Assembly: GCF_000177535.2 (NCBI RefSeq)
Contig: NC_015673.1
Location: 1,984,001-2,048,000, forward strand
Direction of reading: 5' to 3'
DNA length: 64,000 nucleotides
Origin: Corynebacterium resistens DSM 45100
GTDB lineage: Bacteria > Actinomycetota > Actinomycetes > Mycobacteriales > Mycobacteriaceae
The notes beneath the pieces were generated by a model that was given only the letters and a program-made list of their open reading frames with translations, was not told where the DNA came from and ran no database searches. Below, one piece after another: positions 41,849 to 51,013 of the stretch. The position numbers were made by a program, and so were the translations under genes. Each line of letters opens with the position of its first letter. The stretch's first letter is position 1.

Positions 41849-43300
41849 ATGAGTAAATTCGGTTTCGGATCCAACGGCTCAGATGACGATTCCGAAGACG
41901 GTCGCAGGGACGACAACAACAATAACCCCTTTGGCTTCTTCTTCGGCGGCAACATGGGTGGTGGCATGGGCCACAACATGGGTGGCGGAAGCATGAGTGG
42001 TGGAAACATGGGCGACCTGTTCAACCACATTGGCTCCATGCTCAGCGGTTTCGGCGCAGACATGAATAGTACGGAAGGCAAGGGCAGCGTTAACTACGCA
42101 GTTGCTGAGCGTATCGCCCGCCAACACATCGCCCAGGCCGGCAAAGACAAGCGCCCCGAGGCCGCCCGTTCCCAAGCGGTCGCAGAATCCGTCCGTTTGG
42201 CAGAGCTGTGGTTGGATGAAGCGACTTCCCTGCCTGCGGGCGCTACCGGCTCCGTCGCATTCGGCCCCGTGCAGTGGCTAGAGGAAACCCTGCCCACGTG
42301 GAAGCGAGTCATCACACCACTCGCGGACAAACTCGGCGACGCAGCTTTGACTGGTATGCCCGAGGAACTCCAAGGGCAACTAGGCCCAATGGAGGGAATC
42401 CTCAAGCAGATCAATTCCATGAACTTTGGCACGCAACTCGGCGCCACGCTAGGTGAAATGGCCAAGGGCGTGGTCCATTCGACCCAATGGGGCGTGCCGC
42501 TGGCTAAAGGCAGCACCGCTGCCGTAGCCACGGCGCATGTGGACGATATGGCGTCGAAACTAGGCTGCGAGAAGCAAGAAGCCCTGATCTACCTCGCCGC
42601 CCGCGAAGCAGCCCACCATCGCCTGTTCCAGCACATCCCATGGCTGGTGGAGCGCCTAATTCTGGACGTTGAAGAATACGCGGCTGGACTAGCTCTGGAT
42701 GATTCAAAGATGCGCGAGGCCATGGGAGAGTTCAATCCTGAGGCTATGGGGGACCCAGCCCGGATGCAGGAGATGATGGAAAAGCTGCAGGGCCAAGACC
42801 TCTCACCTGAAGTAGTCAGTGCCAACGCGCACGCCCGCGAACGCTTGGAAACGAGCCTTTCGCTCATCGAGGGCTGGGTGGATTACGTTGTTGGCACCGC
42901 ACTGGAGGGGCGCATTCCCAATGCCGCCATGATCGGCGCGGCATGGAGTTCTTTCCGCAACAATGGCTCCCCTGCCATGGAAGCGCTCACCACGGCCGTC
43001 GGCATCAGTTTCGTAGCTCCAAAAGCAAACGAAGCCGCGGACTTGTGGCGTCGATTGGAAGAAGCCGTGGGGCAAGAGCGCCGCGACAAGGTGTGGGACC
43101 ACCCTGACTTCCTTCCAGTGAGCTCTGACCTAGAAAACCCCGCTGCTTTCATCGGTCACGTAGCATTCGATGACAAGGAGATGGAGGACTTCAACCCCAT
43201 CAGCGAAATTGAGAAGCTCGAGGCTGAGTTGAAGAAACAACTTGGGGACGAAGGCAACAATGGCAACGATAAGAACGCCAACGACGAAGATAAGGACTAA
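41849..43300 (+). CDS. zinc-dependent metalloprotease family protein (DUF2342/zincin)
   Basis: A 483-residue protein. The first ~75 residues are Asp/Asn/Gly/Met-rich and disordered. The domain contains NSMNFGTQLGATLGEMAKGV and the metal-site-like IYLAAREAAHHRLFQHIPWL, where the E-x2-H-H form replaces HExxH; further EVVSANAHARERLE follows. Proteolysis has not been shown for most members. Position matches M. tuberculosis Rv3195. It is divergent from the PDZ protease gene (gap 113), so both may share a control region. Confidence 0.87.
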   Translation: MSKFGFGSNGSDDDSEDGRRDDNNNNPFGFFFGGNMGGGMGHNMGGGSMSGGNMGDLFNHIGSMLSGFGADMNSTEGKGSVNYAVAERIARQHIAQAGKDKRPEAARSQAVAESVRLAELWLDEATSLPAGATGSVAFGPVQWLEETLPTWKRVITPLADKLGDAALTGMPEELQGQLGPMEGILKQINSMNFGTQLGATLGEMAKGVVHSTQWGVPLAKGSTAAVATAHVDDMASKLGCEKQEALIYLAAREAAHHRLFQHIPWLVERLILDVEEYAAGLALDDSKMREAMGEFNPEAMGDPARMQEMMEKLQGQDLSPEVVSANAHARERLETSLSLIEGWVDYVVGTALEGRIPNAAMIGAAWSSFRNNGSPAMEALTTAVGISFVAPKANEAADLWRRLEEAVGQERRDKVWDHPDFLPVSSDLENPAAFIGHVAFDDKEMEDFNPISEIEKLEAELKKQLGDEGNNGNDKNANDEDKD

Positions 43301-43356
43301 TTAGTCAAGGGCTAGAATCCTTAGCCTGATTTTCTAGGGGCATCCTGGGGGGGAAC

Positions 43357-44181
43357 ATGCTCTTTCTACCGACCACCACGTCGGTGATTGCCCGGCCGGG
43401 TGTGGGTTTGCAATTCCATATCCTGCCGGAGCACGCCGTCATTTTGCCACTGCCAACGCGCGTACGAATCGGGCAGGTAGCGCACGTTATGCTGGGCTGC
43501 CGGTTGGGCACAGATCGTGAAACTCTGGTAGCCAGCCTTGGCCACTGCGGTATGGCCCCATACGTCGCGGCGGAAATCGTCGGTGAGTTGCTCCGCGCCC
43601 GCATTCTACTGCCCACGCCTCCCCCAGCACGCGTGCGGTTGCTGCACACTGGCCAACTAACTGCTGCCACGCACGCTGCTCTACTTGCCAAGGATATTGA
43701 CGCCCCCATGGTCACCCTCGATACCGCCAGTAGGTCCGCGGGCACTTTGCTGCTCGGGGGCATGATTTTTCCGCCCGGTGACGTACAGTTTTCTTTAATG
43801 TCACATCGTATTCCGCACTTGCCATTCGGTGTGCTGGACGACCGCGTAGTGATCGGTCCGCTGGTAGTGCCTGGGGAAACTGCCTGCTTATCCTGCTTCG
43901 ACCACCATTACCGGCAATTCGATGCCGGCTGGCGGGGAGTACGGATGCAAGCCACAGCCCGTCCCGCGGGAACCGCTGCAGCAGCTTCAACAGTGGCGGC
44001 GACGGTTGTAGCGGAGCTTGTGCACCGGCATCTTTTGGGATGGATTAGTGAAGGGCGCACCGCCGCAGACATTCCCGAAGCGGTGAAAGGTAGAACCGTG
44101 TTGGACCCAAGCACCGGGCGAAGCGGAGTTACGCATGTGGAACCCGTTGCAGACTGTCCGGTGTGTCGGCTAGCGGGCTAA
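43357..44181 (+). CDS. E1-like cyclodehydratase-type protein (TOMM leader-binding family)
   Basis: A 274-residue protein related to the ThiF/E1-like C-protein of thiazole/oxazole-modified peptide systems. It has an N-terminal winged-helix-like part (ARVRIGQVAHVMLGC), an altered nucleotide-binding strand (VRLLHTGQL in place of GxGxxG), then VVIGPLVVPGETACLSCFDHH and a final DCPVCRLAG. Cys177, Cys180, Cys267 and Cys270 form the usual structural zinc site. There is no YcaO, precursor peptide or dehydrogenase nearby. The same orphan arrangement is known in M. tuberculosis (Rv3196). It overlaps uvrD2 (convergent) by 4 bases. Function unknown. Confidence 0.75.
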   Translation: MLFLPTTTSVIARPGVGLQFHILPEHAVILPLPTRVRIGQVAHVMLGCRLGTDRETLVASLGHCGMAPYVAAEIVGELLRARILLPTPPPARVRLLHTGQLTAATHAALLAKDIDAPMVTLDTASRSAGTLLLGGMIFPPGDVQFSLMSHRIPHLPFGVLDDRVVIGPLVVPGETACLSCFDHHYRQFDAGWRGVRMQATARPAGTAAAASTVAATVVAELVHRHLLGWISEGRTAADIPEAVKGRTVLDPSTGRSGVTHVEPVADCPVCRLAG

Positions 44182-46250
44182 CTAAAGTTCGCCACAATCG
44201 CGACGATTTCTTCACCGAATTGTTCGGCCTTGACGGGGCCGATGCCTGGGACCCGCACCAATTGGTTCAAGTCAGTGGGTTGTTCCGCGACGATGGCTTT
44301 AAGCGTGGCATCGGTGATCACCACGTACGGTGGCACGCCTTTGCTCTTGGCAGTATTGAGCCGCCACTGGCGCAGCTCTGTGACTAGGACATGATCATTT
44401 TCCGGAGCGTGTAGGCCGCATCGTCCAATGATTTTGAATTCCGGTGTGCTCAGACGCGCTCCACACACCGTGCACGCATGCTTCGGGGCACCAGTGACTG
44501 CTGTGGTGGATGCCAGCGTGGCGTCGGCCCCTGAGGTGGGAATGAGTCCATCTAGGAAGCGGGTGCGGCGACGGTTGGCGCGACCGCCCTCGCGGCGGGC
44601 TTGGGACCACGATAAGAACAGGTGTTCGCGGGCGCGGGTGATGCCCACATACATCAAGCGGCGTTCTTCTTCGATGGCTTGCTCTGATCCCGCTCCCTTG
44701 AGCGCGAGGTGGAACGGCAAGGTGCCTTCGACGAGGCCGACTAGGAATACGGCATCCCATTCCAAACCCTTGGCGGAGTGGATGCTGGCGAGAGTGACGC
44801 CCGCGACGCGGGGAGGGTTTTTGGATTCAGCACGTTCCCGCAACATGAGCATGATCGCGCGGAGGGTGAGTTCGGGATTGTCCTCCACCATTTCGCTAAT
44901 CAGGTCCGCGAGGGCGCGCAGGGATTGCCAGCGCTCGCGTTCCTGGGCGCCGCTGGGCTCGTTGGCGGTGAGGCCCACGAGATGCAGTGCGGCGAGTGCA
45001 GCATCGTAGACTTCACCTGGTTGAGGATCGAAGCGTTCGGCTGCGCGGAAGAGAGCTTGCATGCCCTCGCCTACCTCGCGACGTTGGAAGAAGCCCTCAC
45101 CGTTTTTCACTTGGTAGGGAATGCCGAGGTCCGAAAGCGCGTTTTCGAACAAAACCGACTGCGCATTGATGCGGTACAAAATTGCGATCTCACTGGTGGG
45201 CACCCCGGACGCGATGAGATTGCGAATCCGGTCCGCCACGGCTTGGGCTTCTGCGGCTTCATCCGAGTACTCATCAAATTCCGGTTCCGGGCCTTCTGGG
45301 CGCTGCCCCACCAGTTGTAGCCGAGAGCCGGCGATGCGGCCCTTCGCTTTCTCGATAACCTTGTTCGCCAGATCCACTACTTGGGGAGTGGACCGGTAGT
45401 CGCGCTGAAGGCGGACCGTAGTGGCTTCGGGGAACTTGCGTGTGAAATCCAGCAAGTACTCGGGGGTCGCACCGTTGAAGCTGTAAATCGTCTGATTCGC
45501 ATCGCCCACCACCGTGAGGTCATCGCGCTCCCCCAGCCACGCATCTAAAACCCGCTGCTGCAGCGGGGTGACGTCCTGGTACTCATCAACGACAAAAGTG
45601 CGGTACTGGGAGCGAAATTCCTCGGCAATACCTGCATTGGTTTCCAGCGCTGCGGCCATATGCAGTAGTAGATCATCGAAGTCCAACAAGAAGCGCTCGC
45701 CGGAAATTTTGAGCTGTTCGTAGGCTTGGAAAATGCGAACGAACTTCTCTGCCTCCACTGGGCAATCCCGGCGATTACTGTCCATGACTTTGGGATAGTC
45801 CTCGGGGACCACAAGGGAAGATTTAGACCATTCGATTTCACCCAACAAGTCGGCCAGCATGGTCTTATTGGTATCAACGTGCTGGCTACGAGCAGCGCGG
45901 GCTACAAGTGGGAACTTCGAATCTAGGAACGCCCATTCCACGCCTTGGGCATAGCGTGGCCAGAAGTAACGCAGCTGCCGCAATGCTGCTGCATGGAAGG
46001 TGCGTGCTTGCACGCGCGCAACATTCATGCGGGCGAGGCGCTCGCGGAGTTCAGCGGCAGCACGGTTAGTAAACGTTACTGCAAGTACACGGTCCGGGTT
46101 CACGTAACCGCCCTCCACAAGATGGGCGATTCGATGAGTAATCGTGCGTGTTTTACCTGTGCCAGCACCGGCGATGATCGCTACTGGTCCGCGTGGGGCC
46201 GTCGCCGCGCGAAGCTGCTCCGGATCCAGCCCTGCGAGGATATCCGTCAC
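44178..46250 (-). CDS. uvrD2: ATP-dependent DNA helicase UvrD2
   Basis: A 690-residue superfamily 1A helicase. Walker A IIAGAGTGKTRTITHR, AVTFTNRAAAELRERLA, Walker B FVVDEYQDVTPLQQ, VGDANQTIYSFNGA, QRDYRSTPQVVDLA, ASIHSAKGLEWDAVFLVG and MYVGITRAREHLFLSW are in order. After the motor comes a zinc-type knuckle CTVC-x14-CGLH, where the mycobacterial protein has four cysteines, and a C-terminal HRDC domain ending VPGIGPVKAEQFGEEIV. The GTG start overlaps the channel gene stop (GTGA). The gene order with the channel matches Rv3198c-Rv3200c, but nudC between them is absent. Confidence 0.94.
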   Translation of the reverse strand: MTDILAGLDPEQLRAATAPRGPVAIIAGAGTGKTRTITHRIAHLVEGGYVNPDRVLAVTFTNRAAAELRERLARMNVARVQARTFHAAALRQLRYFWPRYAQGVEWAFLDSKFPLVARAARSQHVDTNKTMLADLLGEIEWSKSSLVVPEDYPKVMDSNRRDCPVEAEKFVRIFQAYEQLKISGERFLLDFDDLLLHMAAALETNAGIAEEFRSQYRTFVVDEYQDVTPLQQRVLDAWLGERDDLTVVGDANQTIYSFNGATPEYLLDFTRKFPEATTVRLQRDYRSTPQVVDLANKVIEKAKGRIAGSRLQLVGQRPEGPEPEFDEYSDEAAEAQAVADRIRNLIASGVPTSEIAILYRINAQSVLFENALSDLGIPYQVKNGEGFFQRREVGEGMQALFRAAERFDPQPGEVYDAALAALHLVGLTANEPSGAQERERWQSLRALADLISEMVEDNPELTLRAIMLMLRERAESKNPPRVAGVTLASIHSAKGLEWDAVFLVGLVEGTLPFHLALKGAGSEQAIEEERRLMYVGITRAREHLFLSWSQARREGGRANRRRTRFLDGLIPTSGADATLASTTAVTGAPKHACTVCGARLSTPEFKIIGRCGLHAPENDHVLVTELRQWRLNTAKSKGVPPYVVITDATLKAIVAEQPTDLNQLVRVPGIGPVKAEQFGEEIVAIVANFS

Positions 46251-47326
46251 TGCTGCAGGGCCTCCTCCGGGCCCGCGTTGGATCGGACAAACAGAATGCG
46301 GTCGCCGGGTTCAATGGTCTCCGCTTCTACCGAGTCGATACGGTACAACTCACCCGAACGCACCACACCTAGCACCACATCTTCCAACACGCGGGGGTTG
46401 CCACCGACTTCTTCTTCGCGCACGAGGCGCTCGGCAATGGAGAAGCCTTCATCCGGACTCAACAGGTCTTCCATCATCTCTGTAACTGACGGCGTAACCG
46501 TGGCCAGCCCCATCAGACGGCCAGCAGTTTCCGACGAGACAACCACGGAGTCTGCCCCGGATTGGCGTAGCAGGTGCGAATTATCTGCCTCACGAACACT
46601 GGCGACAATCATCGCCGATGGTGCAAGTTCACGCACCGACAATGTAATCAGCACCGCTGTATCGTCTTGGTTTGGTGCGATGACGACAGCACGTGCGCGG
46701 TTCACACCTGCGAGTTTTAGCACGTCGGAGCGCGTCCCAGAGCCAACAACCGTCACCAGCCCCTTGGCTTCTGCGTTGTCCAGCACTTCCCGGTCGCTAT
46801 CGATGACAACGATCTGGTTGGGGGGCACACCATCGGCGAGAAGAGCGGCGATCGCAGAGCGACCTTTGGTTCCGTAGCCGATCACGATCGTGTGATTGCG
46901 CACTTTCTTCCTCCATCGTCTGAGTTGGAACGTTCTGCGAGATTCCTCTGTAAGCACGCTCAATGTCGTACCGACGAGGAGGATCAGGAACACCACGCGC
47001 ATCGGCGTGATGATGATGATATTAACTAGACGCGCCTGTTGGGTAACCGGCGTGACATCGCCATAACCAGTGGTAGAAAGCGAAACCGCCGCGTAGTACA
47101 GCGCATCAATAAACGTCTTGATGTCGTTGTAGCCATCACGATCGGCATATGCCACCAACGCATTGACGAGCAGAAGAATCAGTGCGTATCCCATGCGCCG
47201 GATGATGAGCAGCCATGGCGACTGCACCACCGGGCTGGGGATACGCAGAATATTCAGAAGTGAGTGCGCTGGAAGTTCGTCTACTTCCGTCCCCGTTCGG
47301 AAACGGTCGCGCAAGCCATCGCTCAT
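46247..47326 (-). CDS. two-helix potassium channel with RCK (TrkA-N/TrkA-C) domain
   Basis: A 359-residue channel. Helix one (ALILLLVNALVAY) and helix two flank a pore loop whose filter TTGYGD is at residues 85-90. The cytoplasmic part has a Rossmann TrkA-N domain starting TIVIGYGTKGRSAIAALL, with the nucleotide-binding GYGTKG, and a TrkA-C domain near the end (DRILFVRSN). It should be a K+ channel gated by nucleotide or Ca2+/Na+ binding at the RCK domain. The stop overlaps the uvrD2 start, so they are coupled. It follows adnB by 12 bases. Confidence 0.93.
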   Translation of the reverse strand: MSDGLRDRFRTGTEVDELPAHSLLNILRIPSPVVQSPWLLIIRRMGYALILLLVNALVAYADRDGYNDIKTFIDALYYAAVSLSTTGYGDVTPVTQQARLVNIIIITPMRVVFLILLVGTTLSVLTEESRRTFQLRRWRKKVRNHTIVIGYGTKGRSAIAALLADGVPPNQIVVIDSDREVLDNAEAKGLVTVVGSGTRSDVLKLAGVNRARAVVIAPNQDDTAVLITLSVRELAPSAMIVASVREADNSHLLRQSGADSVVVSSETAGRLMGLATVTPSVTEMMEDLLSPDEGFSIAERLVREEEVGGNPRVLEDVVLGVVRSGELYRIDSVEAETIEPGDRILFVRSNAGPEEALQQ

Positions 47327-47338
47327 CAGGCATCCTCA

Positions 47339-50300
47339 CTATCGCTCGTTGGACAGACTCAAAAACTGTTCGATCTCCTTAGCAGAGGGTAGCGTATCGG
47401 GTTCGACTGTTTCGTTGGCGTACACGTAATGGAAGGCAGCACGCACTTCCTCAACTGGGACCGCGATACCCAGCTGCGAACTCAGCACCTGAGCCCACGC
47501 TAGGCGATACACAGCCAGCTGCATCTTGGCTGCATTCATTTCCGCACCCGCGGGCTTCTTGCCAGTCTTCCAGTCGACCACCATCCAACCTTTCGCGGGG
47601 TCATCAGAAAAGTGGAAAACGGCGTCGATACGACCTTCAAAGACATGGCCAGCCAAGGCAACCGAGTAGGCTCCCTCGATACTCGCCGGGGCGCGCGAGG
47701 CCCATTCGGATTCGAGGAATCTTTGCTTCAGATGTTCCAGCGCTGGGTCCTGCAAGGTCGCGTCGGAGGCACCGGGCAGCTGTTCATCATCCAACAACGT
47801 GACCTGGCCGTAATGCTGCTCAACCCAGTTATGGAACGCCGTTCCTCGCTTGGCGAATGGCTTGGGTTCTAGTGGCACTGGGCGCCGACGCCGCCGCGCG
47901 AATTCATCCCGATCGCGGCGTAGGCCCACAGCTTCCGTGGCGGTGAGGCGCACATCGAGCGGGACTTCGATCGTGGCAGTTTCTTCGGCACGCAATTCCT
48001 CCAACAGGTGCGTGGTTTCCACATCCCAGTTTTCCGCGGTAGTGATCGCTGTCCGCGGAGCCTGTGGACTGGTTGTCGCCACGGGATTCTGCGTGGCCTG
48101 GGCAGGCTCTTGATTTTGCGCAGCCTGCGCGGTGAATGATTCTTCAACGCCGTGCAATGCATCCCGGACCAGCTGTGCTCCCTCCGCTGCCCCGGGGCGC
48201 GCGGCGAGGAGCGGAGCCTGCTCGCGAGGCCATGAATCTGCATCCCTGCCTGAGGCCGGATTCTTTTCCATTTCATCGGTGAAAGTTTGCCGGGCTTCAT
48301 TGAACGCCAGCACATCATTAAGCAAAAGATTGTGCTCGCGACCACCTGGCCCGGGATCAGACGAATCGGCCGGTTCAAAGTCCGAATCCTTCTTACGTAG
48401 AGTTCCCAGCGGTGACCACACCGGTACGGTTTCAATAGCTGGAACATCATTCGTCGCTTTCCACTTTCTGCCCGCTGCTTCGTAGAGGGCATTACGTAGA
48501 AGCACCATGCCCACCGATGGGTCTTCCAATTCTGTGCGCCCCTCTCGGTACGCAGAACCGCTGACCAGGAGCTTCTTTTTAGCGCGGGTAATGGCGACGT
48601 AGAAGACCCGGTCGTCTTCCTTGGCTTCGAAACGGTTGTACTCGCGGCTAAAATTATCGACGATTTTCGAGTGCTGGGACCGCTTCGTGACACCTGCGAG
48701 GTCGAGGACAGGCATCGTATCGAGCCCCTCGTATTCCTCCGCGTCACCGCGCAAGTGGGTGGGCAAACGCGAAGCATTCTTAGTCCATTTATAGCCACGT
48801 GTAGTGGGCTTTTCCGCATCGGTGTAGGTTGCCCGGCCAGCATGTGGCACGGCCACCAAATCCCACTCAAGTCCCTTGGACTTGTGCACGGTGAGGATTT
48901 GGACGAGGTTTTCTTTTTGCGTTACCTCGCCAGTTTCCAGACCGTCTTCCTTTTCCTTGGCTGCCAACAGATATTCCACGAGCGTGCTGGCGCTGGCACC
49001 GGAAATTTCGCTGAAGCTACGGACGATTTCTGCGAAGCGATCCAGGTGGCTGGTGCCGATGGAATGCTCGGGTTCGGAATACCACCGGGTGATCACTTCC
49101 GTGCGGACTCCCAACATGCGCTCAATGTCTGCTACTAGATCCGGTAGCGATTTGGACATGCTGTGGCGGCGCAAAAAGCCCAACTCCGCCGAGAGTTTTT
49201 CTAGTCGAGCCGAACCCTCTGCGGACATTCCGAAGTCTGTGGCATCGCCAAGGTCAGCAAGAGCATCGCCCAGACCGACTGCGCCAGCTACAGGGTCTTC
49301 CATTACACCTTGCAGTTCATCGCGAAGGTTTTGCCCAGGCTGCTTCGCGAAAACATCCTCCAAGGGCTGCAAGCGCTGGTCAGCTGGGGCTGAGGTGTCC
49401 CCAGTCTCCAACTGTGCTCTGTGCAATTGCTTGGCGCGGTCTGAAAGCGCCTTGATATCCGCTGCACCCAAGGCCCATCTACTGGAAGTAACCAGGCTAA
49501 GAACTGCTTCGTCGTCACTAGGATCGACCAGCACGCGCAGCGTGGAGAACACTTGCTTTACTTCCGGCAGTTCCAGCAATCCCGGCCCCGCAGACATCTC
49601 TGCCGGCACGCCCATCTCCTTGAGTGCTTCATAGATCGGCACGGCATCAGCATTTCGGCGTACCAATACAGCAGCGGAAAACGGCTTCTCTTGGTCAGAT
49701 TTCACCCAAGTTTCCCAGTGTTCCGCCACATGCTCGGCAAGCCACTGAATTTCTTGGTTTTTATCGTCATGGAAAGCCACGCGGACCGTGCCTTCTTCTG
49801 ATCCCTCGCGTGGGTTCAGTGCAGACACCAACGGCCGGTCTTCCATGGACCAACGCGAGACCACGTTAGCGAGATTTAACACGAGGGAAGGATTTCGCCA
49901 TGACGTTGTGAGCTCCAGTTTTTCTGCCGGGGCGAAGTCTGCACGGAACTTCTCCAGATTCGAGGCGGTAGCGCCACGGAACATGTAGATCGATTGCATT
50001 GGGTCACCTACGGCAGTAACCGCCAAGCCCGGATCCTTGCCCTCTCCAAACAGAGATCGCAACAGTACGCGCTGGGCTTGGCCGGTGTCCTGGTATTCAT
50101 CCAACATGACCACGCGGAAGCGCTGCCGTTGTTCCTCACCGACTCGCGGGTGCTTGGTTACCAATTCCGCAGCGATAGACATTTGCTGGTCAAACGTCAT
50201 TAGGTCGCGTTTACGGAGTGTTTCGCGGTATTCCCTGACGATCCCCAGCATTTGCACGCGCACATTCTGCGCTTCAATGAACTCCTTATTGGCGTCACTA

Positions 50301-51013
50301 AAAAAGCTAGAATCGTTTTTCTTCGTGGAACTGAGGTCTTCTAAATCCTGAATCGCCAACTGGGATTCCCTATCCACGGTGTCCAGATCCGCCAGGTGGC
50401 TCTGAGCCTCATTAGACAGGGCTTGCACATTGGAGATGACAGTATTCACGCCTTTGTCCGTCTTAAGCGCCCCACCGTAATTCGTGACAACTTCATGGGC
50501 GATAAGCCACTGTTCCGCATCCCCGATGATGCGGCCCGCGGGTTCCATCGGAACGAGCAGCCCATACTCACGCACGATTGTTCCAGCATAAGAATCGTAA
50601 GTGGCGATCGTTGGCGCTACATTCTTAAACCATTCATGCCGGGGGTCGTCAGCTCCAAGTGCCGCCGCATACATCGGTGAATTAGCCAAAGTCTCCAAGC
50701 GTTTACGCACACGCTGAGCCAATTCGCTGGCGGCCTTGCGTGTGAACGTCAGACCGAGCACCTGCTCGGGGCGCACATATCCATTGGCCACCAACCACAC
50801 CACGCGGGCGGCCATGGTCTCAGTCTTGCCTGCACCTGCGCCCGCCACAACGAGGTACGCGCCAGAGGGTTTCGCCCCAATGACCTGCGCTTGTTGATCC
50901 GTGGGGTTCGGGTATACCCGCAGGGATTCCTCGGATTGGTCCAGCCCCATACCATCGCGAATGAAGGAGGCAATATCCTCCGGAGTAAAAATGGTGCGGT
51001 TTGCATCCAACAT
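47339..51013 (-). CDS. adnB: AdnB-like helicase-nuclease subunit
   Basis: A 1224-residue UvrD-like motor with C-terminal RecB-type nuclease. Motor motifs: VVAGAGAGKTETMAAR, GLTFTRKAASELAQRV, VVMLDEYQDTGQAQR, VGDPMQSIYMFRGA, SWRNPSLVLNLA, TVHKSKGLEWDLVAVP and FYVAITRAKKKLLVSG. The nuclease part carries PFAKRGTAFHNWVEQHYG and WMVVDWKTGKKPAGAEM with the catalytic Asp and Lys. With AdnA it forms the mycobacterial-type recombination helicase-nuclease that resects double-strand breaks. The linker between motor and nuclease is long and low in complexity (about residues 880-1010). Start ATG directly follows the adnA stop (TAAATG). Confidence 0.93.
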   Translation of the reverse strand: MLDANRTIFTPEDIASFIRDGMGLDQSEESLRVYPNPTDQQAQVIGAKPSGAYLVVAGAGAGKTETMAARVVWLVANGYVRPEQVLGLTFTRKAASELAQRVRKRLETLANSPMYAAALGADDPRHEWFKNVAPTIATYDSYAGTIVREYGLLVPMEPAGRIIGDAEQWLIAHEVVTNYGGALKTDKGVNTVISNVQALSNEAQSHLADLDTVDRESQLAIQDLEDLSSTKKNDSSFFSDANKEFIEAQNVRVQMLGIVREYRETLRKRDLMTFDQQMSIAAELVTKHPRVGEEQRQRFRVVMLDEYQDTGQAQRVLLRSLFGEGKDPGLAVTAVGDPMQSIYMFRGATASNLEKFRADFAPAEKLELTTSWRNPSLVLNLANVVSRWSMEDRPLVSALNPREGSEEGTVRVAFHDDKNQEIQWLAEHVAEHWETWVKSDQEKPFSAAVLVRRNADAVPIYEALKEMGVPAEMSAGPGLLELPEVKQVFSTLRVLVDPSDDEAVLSLVTSSRWALGAADIKALSDRAKQLHRAQLETGDTSAPADQRLQPLEDVFAKQPGQNLRDELQGVMEDPVAGAVGLGDALADLGDATDFGMSAEGSARLEKLSAELGFLRRHSMSKSLPDLVADIERMLGVRTEVITRWYSEPEHSIGTSHLDRFAEIVRSFSEISGASASTLVEYLLAAKEKEDGLETGEVTQKENLVQILTVHKSKGLEWDLVAVPHAGRATYTDAEKPTTRGYKWTKNASRLPTHLRGDAEEYEGLDTMPVLDLAGVTKRSQHSKIVDNFSREYNRFEAKEDDRVFYVAITRAKKKLLVSGSAYREGRTELEDPSVGMVLLRNALYEAAGRKWKATNDVPAIETVPVWSPLGTLRKKDSDFEPADSSDPGPGGREHNLLLNDVLAFNEARQTFTDEMEKNPASGRDADSWPREQAPLLAARPGAAEGAQLVRDALHGVEESFTAQAAQNQEPAQATQNPVATTSPQAPRTAITTAENWDVETTHLLEELRAEETATIEVPLDVRLTATEAVGLRRDRDEFARRRRRPVPLEPKPFAKRGTAFHNWVEQHYGQVTLLDDEQLPGASDATLQDPALEHLKQRFLESEWASRAPASIEGAYSVALAGHVFEGRIDAVFHFSDDPAKGWMVVDWKTGKKPAGAEMNAAKMQLAVYRLAWAQVLSSQLGIAVPVEEVRAAFHYVYANETVEPDTLPSAKEIEQFLSLSNER

